A DNA stretch of 16,253 nt from Dehalococcoidia bacterium UBA3254 (GTDB taxonomy: Bacteria > Chloroflexota > Dehalococcoidia > Dehalococcoidales > UBA3254): contig DEUU01000133.1 in NCBI GenBank assembly GCA_002362735.1, positions 1 through 16,253 on the forward strand, written 5' to 3'. Positions 1 through 7,021 of this stretch are shown piece after piece. Position 1 is the stretch's first letter. Each line of letters opens with the position of its first letter. The position numbers and the translations under genes are program-made. Under the pieces are notes generated by a model. The model saw only the letters and a program-made list of their open reading frames with translations, was not told where the DNA came from and did not search any database.

Positions 1-215
1 ACGTTCTGGGAGGCGATTTCAGCGGAAATGTCCTGCTAGGCTACAAAATTGAAAATGGAAAGATCGTGGGTAGAGTCAAAAATACTATGGTTTCCGGGAA
101 CATCTATCAGGTTTTAAAAGAAATCTCAGCATTAGGGAAAGAATCTAAATGGGTAAGCGGTGCCATCCGGACTCCTCATATTTATTGTCCAGGCCTGGCC
201 GTAGCCAGTAAATAG
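1..215 (+). CDS. TldE/PmbA-type modulator of peptidase, C-terminal fragment
   Basis: The first complete codon is at base 3 and the frame runs to TAG at 213-215, giving the last 70 residues of a protein that begins outside the window. Visible segments are GYKIENGKIVGRV, then SGNIYQVLKEISALGK, then a short tail ending GLAVASK. This order (an ENG turn, a SGN motif followed by an amphipathic helix, a final beta strand) is the usual C-terminus of the TldD/TldE (PmbA, peptidase U62) family. The short tail lacks the longer TldD-type ending, so TldE/PmbA is the better fit. In characterised systems TldD and TldE form a cytoplasmic metalloprotease that degrades unfolded peptides or matures peptide natural products. 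A tldD partner, if present, would lie upstream. An 83-bp gap separates it from the next gene. Confidence 0.75.
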   Translation, partial: VLGGDFSGNVLLGYKIENGKIVGRVKNTMVSGNIYQVLKEISALGKESKWVSGAIRTPHIYCPGLAVASK

Positions 216-298
216 GTCTGTATTCTATTCGCCTCTATTATAAAATTAATGTAAAATAATACCAGGAAAATAGATTAAAATCAGGAACAAAAACTGCC

Positions 299-1123
299 AT
301 GAGAGAATTAATCAAAGTATCTGCCCGTCCCAAGTTGAATGAACCGAATCTACTGGCGGCCTGGCCGGGAGTAGGGAATGTCGCTATTATCATTTCAACT
401 TACTTAACCAGTAAGCTAAATTTCAAGGACCTGGCGGAAATCGAACCGGCAGGATTTTTTGATCCGACCGGTGTCCTGGTCGAGGACAGTATCATAGAGG
501 CTCCACAATTCCCAAGGAGTAAATTTTATTATCGTAAAAATGAGAAAAAGGATGGCAGCGACTTAATATTATTTATGGGTGACGATCAGCCCGCTTCGAA
601 AGGTTACGAACTGGCTAACTGCATTCTCGATGTGGCTTTGAGATTTCATGTCAAACGAGTATATACCTGCGCTGCTGCTCTTACGCGTATTCACCACACT
701 GAGCAGCCGAAGGTATGGGGAGTAGGTACTAACCTGAGGCTGGTCCAGGAGTTAAAAAAGCTTAACCTGAGGCAAAAAGGGAATCTGCAAATCGCCGGAC
801 TGAACGGTCTTTTATTAGGGGTAGCTAAAGAAAGAGAAATTGACGGTATGTGTCTATTAGGCGAAGTTCCAATGTATGCTTCCCGTATGCCTAACCCCAT
901 GGCGGCTCTGGCAGTGCTCAGGATCTTGACAAAAATGCTGCAAATCGAAGTCGATTTCGTAGATTTAGCGAGGGTCGCAGAAGAGACCCGTGAAAAAATG
1001 AAACAAGCTGCCGCAGAGGCTATGGGACAATACATCGATTACTTTACTCAGCCCATCTGGGAGCAGGGACAGGAAGAGGAAGGCGATGACGAAGATGGAA
1101 ACGGAGAGGAGGAGGAATCTTAA
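299..1123 (+). CDS. PAC2-family (proteasome assembly chaperone-like) protein with acidic tail
   Basis: The 274-residue product matches the PAC2 family pattern: AWPGVGNVA at about residues 21-29, a hydrophobic core strand LILFMGDDQP at about 88-97, VKRVYTCAAAL near 118-128, and GLLLGVAKEREIDGMCLLGE near 170-189. PAC2 proteins adopt a purine-nucleoside-phosphorylase-like fold. Archaeal and eukaryotic relatives assist 20S proteasome assembly; bacterial ones are mostly uncharacterised. The last 20 or so residues are almost entirely Glu, Asp and Gly, a strongly acidic and probably disordered tail. The start is ATG with only a weak AGGA 12 bases upstream. The gene is coupled to the following HEAT gene, whose Shine-Dalgarno sequence lies inside the acidic-tail codons (near 1103-1116) and whose ATG follows the stop by 3 bases. 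Family assignment is firm; function is unknown. Confidence 0.85.
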   Translation: MRELIKVSARPKLNEPNLLAAWPGVGNVAIIISTYLTSKLNFKDLAEIEPAGFFDPTGVLVEDSIIEAPQFPRSKFYYRKNEKKDGSDLILFMGDDQPASKGYELANCILDVALRFHVKRVYTCAAALTRIHHTEQPKVWGVGTNLRLVQELKKLNLRQKGNLQIAGLNGLLLGVAKEREIDGMCLLGEVPMYASRMPNPMAALAVLRILTKMLQIEVDFVDLARVAEETREKMKQAAAEAMGQYIDYFTQPIWEQGQEEEGDDEDGNGEEEES

Positions 1124-1126
1124 CTG

Positions 1127-2053
1127 ATGGAGGCGGTACCTGCTAATATCAAACAAGTTATTAACGATCTAGCTGATAAAGAAAAATCGCTGAGCAATGC
1201 CGGTCTGGCTGATTTATCCAACCTTAATATTGATGAATTGAACTTCCTTAGCACGGTCTGGTCGGGAATAGAAGTTGATCGGCGGCGCAAAATCATTTCC
1301 CGTTTATTCGAACTGGCGGAAGAAAATTTTGAGCTTAATTTTGATAGTATTTTCAAAAACTGCCTGCGAGATCATGATGCTGAAGTCAGAGCAAAAGCCA
1401 TCGAAGGACTATGGGAAAATGAAGAGACCGTTCTAATATCTCCCTATATCCGGATTCTTAATGAAGACAGTTCTGAAGTAGTCCAGGCAGCTGCAGCTAA
1501 AGCTCTCAGCAAGTTTGCTCTACTGGCCGAGTTAAAAAAGTTAGGTCCATCCAGTTCCAGCCGTGTTTCTGAAGCTCTGCTGTCTATTTTAAGGGATAAG
1601 AGCAAACCTAAGGAAGTCTGGCGCCGCGCAATGGAAGCGGCGGCTCCTTTATCTCATCCCGAAGTTAAAAAAGCCATCGATGAAGCTTATCGAAGCAGCG
1701 AACCAGCATTACATAATAGTGCCATCTATGCCATGGGGAAAAATTGCGATTCTTCCTGGATGCCGATATTGATTAAAGAAATGGCCAGCTCCAATCCTGA
1801 TTCTCGTTACGAGTCCGCCGGAGCTTGCGGGGAAATTTGCGATGAGGAGGCTGTACCCCATCTCATGAAACTAGTCCAGGACAAAGATCCTGAGGTCCAA
1901 CAAGCCGCCGTTATTTCTCTGGGGAAAATCGGCGGTGCTAAAGCTAAACAATTTCTCTTGAAATGCCGCGATAGTGCGGATGAGATTATCAGTGAAGCCG
2001 CCGTACAGGCTTTGAAGGAAATAGAAAGCGGAGAAGATTCATTTACCCTTTAA
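1127..2053 (+). CDS. HEAT-repeat protein (PBS-lyase HEAT-like)
   Basis: The 308-residue protein is almost wholly alpha-helical. From about residue 75 onward it carries repeated units in which a D-x-x-x-E-V-x-x-A-A-x-x-A-L-x-x-(I/F) core recurs, for example DHDAEVRAKAIEGL, DSSEVVQAAAAKAL, and near the C-terminus DKDPEVQQAAVISLGKIG. The latter is typical of PBS-lyase HEAT-like repeats. Such solenoids are protein-protein scaffolds and no catalytic motif is visible. The first 60 or so residues are less repetitive. The start ATG lies 3 bases after the PAC2 stop, behind a long purine-rich Shine-Dalgarno (GGAGAGGAGGAGG), so the two are translationally coupled and probably act together. Family assignment is firm; partner and role are inferred from context only. 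Confidence 0.85.
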   Translation: MEAVPANIKQVINDLADKEKSLSNAGLADLSNLNIDELNFLSTVWSGIEVDRRRKIISRLFELAEENFELNFDSIFKNCLRDHDAEVRAKAIEGLWENEETVLISPYIRILNEDSSEVVQAAAAKALSKFALLAELKKLGPSSSSRVSEALLSILRDKSKPKEVWRRAMEAAAPLSHPEVKKAIDEAYRSSEPALHNSAIYAMGKNCDSSWMPILIKEMASSNPDSRYESAGACGEICDEEAVPHLMKLVQDKDPEVQQAAVISLGKIGGAKAKQFLLKCRDSADEIISEAAVQALKEIESGEDSFTL

Positions 2054-2058
2054 TATAG

Positions 2059-2064
2059 TATAAT
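2059..2064 (+). promoter_or_regulatory. Candidate leaderless -10 element for the GNAT gene
   Basis: A perfect TATAAT ends 8 bases before ATG 2073, and no Shine-Dalgarno is visible in front of that ATG. The predicted transcription start falls within about 2 bases of the start codon. The -35 region is weak (GATTCA at 2036-2041 with a 17-bp spacer), so this is a tentative call. The gene could instead be read through from the HEAT gene. Confidence 0.4.
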
Positions 2065-2072
2065 TGCAGTTA

Positions 2073-2645
2073 ATGACTGAAATGACTACCGGGAAAAGAA
2101 TCAAACTGAGACACAAAAGACTATCAGACGCCAGGGAAGATTATGCCTGGCAGACCGATGATGAACTGGTTAAGCTGGATGCTGCCACCAAGCTCGAAAT
2201 GTCATATCAACAGTATCTCTCCGAATTTACCTTCGAGTTGTGCTATCCCAGTTCCAACCGGCATGAATTCGCCATCGAGGACCTGCAGGGAGACCATATT
2301 GGTAATTGCGTTTATTATAACGTGAATCAGGCAGAAAGCAAAGCCGAAGTGGGTATTATGATCGGCAACCGGGAATACTGGAACCGCGGATATGGGATGG
2401 AAGCGGTCAACTCTCTTCTGGACTATGTTTTTAACAAAATCCGATTAGAAAAAGTCTATCTGACTACATTGAATTGGAATATCCGTGCCCAGAAGTGTTT
2501 TAAAAAATGCGGATTCCTAGAATGCGGCCAGTTAGTCCGGGATGATTATACGTTTTTACTGATGACAGTCCACCGGGATGAATGGGCCAGATTGCAGAAT
2601 CAGGATTCTGCAGATGCCATCAATGAAACCCCGGTGAAACGATGA
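2073..2645 (+). CDS. GNAT-family N-acetyltransferase (RimJ/RimL-like)
   Basis: A protein of 190 residues from ATG 2073. A TTG at 2064 would add three residues and ATG 2082 would remove three. The acetyl-CoA-binding segment of the GNAT fold is clear: GIMIGNREYWNRGYGME contains the R-G-x-G-x-E P-loop. It is followed by a long helix and the classical LTTLNWNIRAQKCFKKCGF segment (motif B with the conserved Asn and the KCGF turn). The beginning resembles RimJ/RimL-type enzymes, which acetylate protein N-termini or small molecules, but the substrate cannot be read from sequence. It starts 19 bases after the HEAT gene and has no Shine-Dalgarno, so it may be leaderless. It converges on the methyltransferase gene with only 4 bp between stops. 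Confidence 0.85.
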   Translation: MTEMTTGKRIKLRHKRLSDAREDYAWQTDDELVKLDAATKLEMSYQQYLSEFTFELCYPSSNRHEFAIEDLQGDHIGNCVYYNVNQAESKAEVGIMIGNREYWNRGYGMEAVNSLLDYVFNKIRLEKVYLTTLNWNIRAQKCFKKCGFLECGQLVRDDYTFLLMTVHRDEWARLQNQDSADAINETPVKR

Positions 2646-2649
2646 TTCC

Positions 2650-3183
2650 TTAAACCTTTACCGCGATCAGGCTGGCGATGGCTTTACGCTTTTCAATGAT
2701 TCCTTCCCGGTACCGCAAACAGCGAAATCCTTTGAACATATCCATAAGCTCGTTATGACGCAGCAGGAAGTCCGGATTACTTGGACGACCGAATTGCACC
2801 TGATCAACGGTGTACGTTTCGTAAACTATTATACCCCCTGTTTTTAATCCGTCTTTAATCTGCGGTATTAATGAGCGCTGCAGATAATTAAAACAAATAA
2901 TCACATCATAATAGTCGGGCTTGATCTTGTAATCATTCTCCAGGTCTGCGACATCCGATTTTATCGTGACACTGTTTTCTTTAGCTCGTTCCAAAGCATG
3001 CTGGACCGCATGTTCGGATGAATCCACGCCTTCTACATCGAAACCCATCCTGGCTAAATAAATCGCGTTTCTTCCTCCGCCCATTGCAATATCCAGGACA
3101 CGTCCTTTGGGGAGAAGATCGATATGATTTATCAGAAATGACGCTGGTTCCATATCAAACTCATAATCGTAAATGTGTGACAT
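2650..3183 (-). CDS. Class I SAM-dependent methyltransferase, TehB-like
   Basis: A protein of 177 residues. Motif I is VLDIAMGGGRNAIYLA (about 29-44), with the G-x-G-R-N signature common in TehB-type small-molecule methyltransferases. It is followed by the acidic loop GVDSS (motif II), SDVADLEN (motif III) and DVIICFNYLQR (motif IV/post-I). It is the last gene of a four-gene unit: ATG 3183 lies 3 bases after the rubrerythrin-like stop, with AGGAGG embedded in the end of that gene. TehB-type enzymes methylate tellurite and related oxyanions or thiols. Position behind a persulfide dioxygenase suggests a chalcogen or thiol substrate, but that is inference. The methyltransferase class is secure, the substrate is not. 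Confidence 0.85.
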   Translation of the reverse strand: MSHIYDYEFDMEPASFLINHIDLLPKGRVLDIAMGGGRNAIYLARMGFDVEGVDSSEHAVQHALERAKENSVTIKSDVADLENDYKIKPDYYDVIICFNYLQRSLIPQIKDGLKTGGIIVYETYTVDQVQFGRPSNPDFLLRHNELMDMFKGFRCLRYREGIIEKRKAIASLIAVKV

Positions 3184-3186
3184 TTT

Positions 3187-3642
3187 TCAATCCTCCTGGT
3201 TAAAAAGATCATCGTAAAATATTTCCAGTTTCGCCTTATGATTACGTTCTGCATGAACGAGTCTTTCACAAAGCTGTTTACCCGCCTCAGTACTCATGGA
3301 GGACTTCATCTCGTTGTAAAACTCCACTGAAGCCAGTTCGCGTTTCATGGCAGTTGTAATTACTTCCTGAAGACCCGCGCCTTCGGATATTTTGGCATCT
3401 GTCAGATATTCGCTAATCATCAAGTTCGGTATCTTCTTCGGAAGTCGATTCTCTTTTTCAGAACCCTGGTCTTTTAGATTTTTGATCCAGAGATAGTGCC
3501 TGGACTCTTCTTCAGCGAGTTCTTTCATCAATTGAATTGCGCCTGGATCTGTAGTTTTTTTCTGGCTGGCAACATAAAAAGCTTCTGATACGATCTCTCT
3601 GTCTATAGCGATATTCAGCAGGTCCCCGGTCTCGGTAGCCAC
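3187..3642 (-). CDS. Rubrerythrin-like diiron (ferritin-like) protein
   Basis: A 151-residue four-helix protein with all ligands expected for a ferritin-like diiron site: E20 in SEAFY, E46-x-x-H49 in EESRHY, E107 in VEFY, and E132-x-x-H135 in AERNH. The pseudo-twofold pattern (E-x-F-Y in helices 1 and 3, E-x-x-H in helices 2 and 4) is clear. There is no CxxC rubredoxin module, so this is an erythrin or rubrerythrin-domain protein that needs a separate electron donor. The Rieske protein encoded two genes upstream is one candidate. Rubrerythrins reduce hydrogen peroxide in anaerobes. The start is GTG 3642 with GAGGAG 7 bases upstream. It lies 10 bases after the persulfide dioxygenase stop and 3 bases before the methyltransferase start. 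Confidence 0.85.
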   Translation of the reverse strand: MATETGDLLNIAIDREIVSEAFYVASQKKTTDPGAIQLMKELAEEESRHYLWIKNLKDQGSEKENRLPKKIPNLMISEYLTDAKISEGAGLQEVITTAMKRELASVEFYNEMKSSMSTEAGKQLCERLVHAERNHKAKLEIFYDDLFNQED

Positions 3643-3652
3643 GTTTAACTCC

Positions 3653-5026
3653 TCATTTGGTGGTCAAAGGAAATCCCGTATGGCGCCAGGCAGTGACGCT
3701 TCCCAGAACATTGTAAACTTTCGGAAAACCGGCTCGAAGCAGAATGCTGGAGGCAATACCTGCCCGGTGTCCTACGCTGCAGAGTACTGCCACGGGCTTG
3801 TCCCGGGGAATCCTGGCTAATTGACTCTCAACATGTCCCACATAAATATGCGTTGCACCCTCAATGTGTCCGCTGTCCCACTCCATCTGGTCCCTGGCAT
3901 CCAGGACTACCAGGTCCTCTTTCCTATCTAGCATTTCCTTTAACTGGAAAACGGATAAAAGCGGTAATCTCTCCGTGGGGTAACCAGCATCATACCATCC
4001 TTCAGTGCCGTCTTTAAGAAATCCTGTAATATTTTCATATCCGATTCTAATCAAATAACGAAAGGCCTTCTCAAGATGGTCCTGGTCTTCCAATACCAGG
4101 AGTAGCGGCTTGTCATAAGGCAAGAGCCACCCTGCAAATGAAGGGAGACCATTTAGCCAGATGCTGTAAGATCCTTTGATGTGCGCCCCTCCAAAAGCCG
4201 CGGGTAAACTGGTATCAACCACCACAGCTCCATTCTCCATTTCTTTTTTAAAATCGGCGGGGTTAAGTGGGGTAGGTGCCGGCATACAGGACATTAGAGG
4301 AGGTCCCTCCAGATTATATTTTTCCATTAGTGTAAAATAGGGAGGTTTTTCCGGGCGTTCATTGGTTTTACGGCGAACAAAATCATCTTTACTGTTCACT
4401 TGCAGGGATGAATTTTGCATCCGTTCAATACCTAAAGTGCTTTCATCTCTATCTGCAATATTAATTCCGCAGACCGAACCAGCGCCGTGTGCCGGGCACA
4501 AAATGACGCTGTCGCCTAGAGGTAAAATCAGCTTGAATAATGAATCATACAGATTGGAAGCCATTCTCGGAATCTCTGCTGGTCCGTATAGATCGACCCG
4601 TCCAGTATCACCAACAAAAAGGGCATCTCCGGTGAAAACCATGATAGGAGCTTTACCGGAACCGAGGTCAGTAATAATGTAAGACATGCTTTCATCGGTA
4701 TGCCCAGGAGTACGAATTGCCAGAAGGGTTAATTTACCCAGGCGGAAATCCTGTCCGTCCTTTAAAATGCTGCCATACTTCCAATCCGGCCGTGATCCGT
4801 GGTAAATATCTGCTTGAGCATCATTTGCCAGCATCACGGAACCTACCACGAAATCTTCGTGCCGGTGGGTTTCCAGAATATACTTGATTTTCATACCATG
4901 CCGGGTGGCCAGGTCAAGATAGATCTGGGTATCCCGCCGGGGATCAATAACTGCGGCAGAGTTACCGGATCCGATAAAATAAGAGTTGTGTGCCAGGCCT
5001 TCAGACTTAATTCGTTCAAATATCAT
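3653..5026 (-). CDS. Persulfide dioxygenase-rhodanese fusion (CstB/ETHE1-like)
   Basis: About 457 residues from ATG 5026. A TTG five codons earlier (5041) is open but has no Shine-Dalgarno, whereas AAGGGGA precedes ATG 5026. Numbering here is from the TTG. Residues 1-215 are a metallo-beta-lactamase fold with THRHEDF (H59, H61, D63), TPGHT (H114) and TGDALF (D139). These supply the His/His/Asp iron site of ETHE1-type persulfide dioxygenases; the fourth residue of the usual HxHxDH is Phe64. C191 (in GAGSVCG) may be the persulfide-site cysteine of CstB-type proteins. Residues 262-360 form a rhodanese domain without an active cysteine, and 365-460 a second one with CSVGHR (C421). This three-domain order is that of CstB, which oxidises persulfides to thiosulfate in the cytoplasm. 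It is the second gene of the Rieske operon. Confidence 0.88.
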   Translation of the reverse strand: MIFERIKSEGLAHNSYFIGSGNSAAVIDPRRDTQIYLDLATRHGMKIKYILETHRHEDFVVGSVMLANDAQADIYHGSRPDWKYGSILKDGQDFRLGKLTLLAIRTPGHTDESMSYIITDLGSGKAPIMVFTGDALFVGDTGRVDLYGPAEIPRMASNLYDSLFKLILPLGDSVILCPAHGAGSVCGINIADRDESTLGIERMQNSSLQVNSKDDFVRRKTNERPEKPPYFTLMEKYNLEGPPLMSCMPAPTPLNPADFKKEMENGAVVVDTSLPAAFGGAHIKGSYSIWLNGLPSFAGWLLPYDKPLLLVLEDQDHLEKAFRYLIRIGYENITGFLKDGTEGWYDAGYPTERLPLLSVFQLKEMLDRKEDLVVLDARDQMEWDSGHIEGATHIYVGHVESQLARIPRDKPVAVLCSVGHRAGIASSILLRAGFPKVYNVLGSVTAWRHTGFPLTTK

Positions 5027-5058
5027 CTTGGTCCCCTTCAAACCGGGATGGCGATAAG

Positions 5059-5421
5059 CTAAATATTTACAATGATTTTATCGCCATCAATGATAACAGG
5101 AAAGACATGGAGGGGTCTTTTACGGGACCTGACCTGGTCTACTGCTACCAGCGCTGACGGCCAGATGGTCCAGCGAACGATGTGGCCGTCTTTCAGGTCG
5201 AATTGTGATTGATGCCGTGGGCAGGTGACTATCGTCCCTTCTAATTTTCCCTTAGACAGGTTTCCTCCCATATGAGGACACCGGTTATCGGCGGCATAGT
5301 AGCTTTCTCCGACTCTTGCGATGAGCACTTCTTTCTCGTCCACGATAACCATTTTCATCTCACCGGATTTAAAATCGCCGGTTTTGCCGACTTCCTCCAT
5401 TTTGGCTGTCGTTGCACTCAT
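5059..5421 (-). CDS. Rieske [2Fe-2S] ferredoxin
   Basis: A protein of 120 residues from ATG 5421. ATG 5424 is directly adjacent, but GGAGG at 5428-5432 has better spacing to 5421. A longer open frame reaching 5511 has no ribosome site and runs through the likely promoter. The cluster motif is complete: C-P-H-M-G-G, a 16-residue spacer after the His, then C-P-R-H. This gives two Cys and two His ligands, followed by the QFDL-x-D-G strand of soluble Rieske ferredoxins (NirD/BphF type). No signal peptide or membrane segment is seen. It opens the operon with the persulfide dioxygenase 32 bp downstream, so an electron-transfer role to the diiron or dioxygenase partner is plausible. A Trp-rich stretch WTIWPSAL lies between the second motif and the C-terminal strands. 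Confidence 0.88.
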   Translation of the reverse strand: MSATTAKMEEVGKTGDFKSGEMKMVIVDEKEVLIARVGESYYAADNRCPHMGGNLSKGKLEGTIVTCPRHQSQFDLKDGHIVRWTIWPSALVAVDQVRSRKRPLHVFPVIIDGDKIIVNI

Positions 5422-5509
5422 CATTAACCTCCGCCTGGAACCTTGGCTGCATCTCGAAACTGGCCACAGGCTGCTTATCGCTCTTTCCCACAAATTGCTT
5501 CTTAAATAC

Positions 5510-5538
5510 ATTATATAAGCTATTTGTGTTTGGATCAG
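5510..5538 (-). promoter_or_regulatory. Candidate promoter of the Rieske-persulfide dioxygenase operon
   Basis: On the minus strand TATAAT occupies 5515-5510. A partial -35 (CTGATC, three matches to TTGACA) sits at 5538-5533 with a 17-bp spacer. Predicted start near 5503 leaves an 80-base leader before ATG 5421. The -10 is perfect and the -35 is poor. Confidence 0.45.
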
Positions 5539-5582
5539 GAGGAAGCGAAAGTTTTCGTGAAATTTTTCTTTTCTAACCTCCC

Positions 5583-5921
5583 TTATATGGCTGGGTTCAC
5601 CGGCTTATTCGATTTGGAGATGACTTCTTCCACCCATTTATAAGCGGCAATCATATAGGGAAACCCCGCTGTTGTAAATGCCAGAATAACGGCGTGCCTG
5701 ACTTCATCGGGAGTGAGGCCTTCTTCCAGAGCTCTGCGGGCATGAGAGCGTACTCCCCCCTCCGAGTTCAATCCGATGGCAATTCCGAGCTTAACCAGAC
5801 GGCGGGCCTTTTTATCCAGGGGACCAGATCTGTGACAGGCATTAGCCAGAGCGTCATAAGATTTGTTGATGTCTGGATATTGTTTAATGAAATCTTTATA
5901 AATATCCGGTAAGTATCCCAT
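5583..5921 (-). CDS. Carboxymuconolactone decarboxylase-family protein lacking the CxxC motif
   Basis: A protein of 112 residues with the small all-helical AhpD/CMD fold: the LVKLGIAIGLNSEGGVRSHARRALEEGLTPDEVRHAVILA segment (about 42-81, quoted in part here) is diagnostic. Redox-active members carry CxxCxxxH at this place. Here the segment reads S-E-G-G-V-R-S-H, so only His60 remains and the cysteine pair is absent. This argues against AhpD-like peroxidase or reductase activity and for a decarboxylase-like or structural member. A strong AAGGAGGAG precedes ATG 5921 with 7-base spacing. It lies 162 bp upstream of the Rieske gene, which has its own promoter candidate, so it may be a separate transcript. 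The ligand or reaction is unknown. Confidence 0.82.
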   Translation of the reverse strand: MGYLPDIYKDFIKQYPDINKSYDALANACHRSGPLDKKARRLVKLGIAIGLNSEGGVRSHARRALEEGLTPDEVRHAVILAFTTAGFPYMIAAYKWVEEVISKSNKPVNPAI

Positions 5922-5965
5922 TGCTGCTCCTCCTTTTTTGAATAAATTGCATAAGTTAGCATTAC

Positions 5966-5979
5966 ATTATACCATTATA
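5966..5979 (-). promoter_or_regulatory. Pair of -10 elements upstream of the CMD-like gene
   Basis: Two exact TATAAT hexamers lie on the minus strand at 5979-5974 and 5971-5966, 8 bp apart. Either would start transcription roughly 38-46 bases before ATG 5921. No good -35 is visible for either, so which one is used cannot be told. Confidence 0.4.
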
Positions 5980-6009
5980 ATCGAAAACTATAGCTGGATT
6001 AGTAAAATG

Positions 6010-6152
6010 TCAGAGTCTTTTTATTCTCAAATGTATCATTGTCATTCCTGCCTCCGAGCAGGGATCCAAGTTGTTATCCTGAGATTACCAATCAGATACC
6101 CGCGAATGCGGGTATGACAGGGTGATAGGTTTCATAAAATGAAAAGACCTTG
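6010..6152 (+). repeat. Palindromic interspersed repeat, copy A
   Basis: An intergenic block between the divergent CMD and FAH genes. It contains GTCATTCC (6041-6048), a small hairpin CCTGC/GCAGG (6047-6062), and a perfect 8-bp palindrome ATACCCGC / GCGGGTAT (6096-6103 and 6108-6115). It ends with AATGAAAAGACC (6138-6149). The left edge GTCTTTTTATT (6014-6024) is an imperfect inverted copy of the right edge, giving terminal inverted repeats. The 7-mer AGTAAAA occurs just outside each end (6001-6007 and 6153-6159), a possible target duplication. The pattern resembles a short non-autonomous (MITE-like) element. Related copies lie at 7022-7144 and 15880-15975. Confidence 0.6.
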
Positions 6153-6169
6153 AGTAAAAAGGAGTCAGC

Positions 6170-6946
6170 ATGCAAATAGTTCGGTTTTCTTATAATAATC
6201 AGGTCAATTACGGCGTCCTTCGAAATGGTATAGTCCACAGCCTGGCAGTAGACCCGTTTACCAGCTTTGATAATGGGTCTGATTTTATTTTTGATGGTGA
6301 GACCTATCCTCTGCCGGAGACAAAATTACTGGCTCCTTGCCTTCCGTCCAAAATAGTATGTCTGGGTGTGAATTATCTTCCTCATGCCCAGGAAATGAAC
6401 GATACTCCTCCTTCTAATCCTCTGATCTTCTTAAAACCCTCCACCGCTGTCATCGGGCCGGATGATTCGATCGTTTTGCCGCGTAGTTGGAGGCGGGTGG
6501 ACTATGAATGTGAGCTGGCTGTGGTCATAGGGAAAAAAGCCCGCTATGTTTCTGAGACAGCTTCCCGGAAGTATGTCCTCGGATATACCTGCTTTAACGA
6601 TGTTACCGAACGGCAGATCCAAAAAGAGGATAGACAGTGGACACGGGCGAAAAGCTTTGATAACTTTGCTCCAGTTGGCCCATGGATAGAGACCGAAGTT
6701 AATCCGGATGATCTGAAACTGGAGACCTACCTGAATGGAGAAGTACGACAGTCATCTCGTACGAGTGAGTTGATCTTTGGGATCTCCGTGCTGGTTAGCT
6801 TCATTTCAGGAGTGATGACTTTGCTTCCCGGTGATGTGATTGCTACCGGCACTCCCGGCGGGATTGGCCCGATGCAACCCGGCGATACGGTGGAAATTAA
6901 AATTGAAAAAATAGGCACTTTGCGCAACAAAGTAGTTGCTCCATAG
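6170..6946 (+). CDS. Fumarylacetoacetate hydrolase (FAH)-family protein
   Basis: A 258-residue protein with the FAH C-terminal catalytic fold. The metal site is intact: E113 and E115 in DYECELAVVIG and D144 in CFNDVTER. K161 in WTRAKSFDNFAPVGPW is also present, along with the family-defining ATGTPGGIG at 225-233. The N-terminal 60 residues form the short domain found in 2-hydroxyhepta-2,4-diene-1,7-dioate isomerase, acylpyruvase and oxaloacetate-decarboxylase type members. Members hydrolyse or decarboxylate C-C bonds in beta-diketo or 2-oxo acids, and the precise substrate cannot be assigned. AAGGAG sits 6 bases before ATG 6170, immediately after repeat copy A. The next gene (Rid family) is 234 bp downstream on the same strand, beyond another repeat. 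Confidence 0.88.
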   Translation: MQIVRFSYNNQVNYGVLRNGIVHSLAVDPFTSFDNGSDFIFDGETYPLPETKLLAPCLPSKIVCLGVNYLPHAQEMNDTPPSNPLIFLKPSTAVIGPDDSIVLPRSWRRVDYECELAVVIGKKARYVSETASRKYVLGYTCFNDVTERQIQKEDRQWTRAKSFDNFAPVGPWIETEVNPDDLKLETYLNGEVRQSSRTSELIFGISVLVSFISGVMTLLPGDVIATGTPGGIGPMQPGDTVEIKIEKIGTLRNKVVAP

Positions 6947-7021
6947 TAAAATATAAACTGTCAACTAATTTTGAGTTATATTATAAATAAAGTGTAGGGA
7001 CTGCCGGGGCTAGTTTTCATC

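Noticed and set aside
5425..5511. Upstream extension of the Rieske gene by 29-30 residues
   Set aside because: The extension lacks a ribosome site, is Arg/Ser/Trp-rich and unlike Rieske proteins, and covers the 5' leader downstream of a TATAAT. ATG 5421/5424 follows GGAGG.
5546..5557. CGAAA-GT-TTTCG palindrome between the CMD-like and Rieske genes as a terminator
   Set aside because: A 5-bp AT-rich stem with no T-run in the direction of the minus-strand genes.
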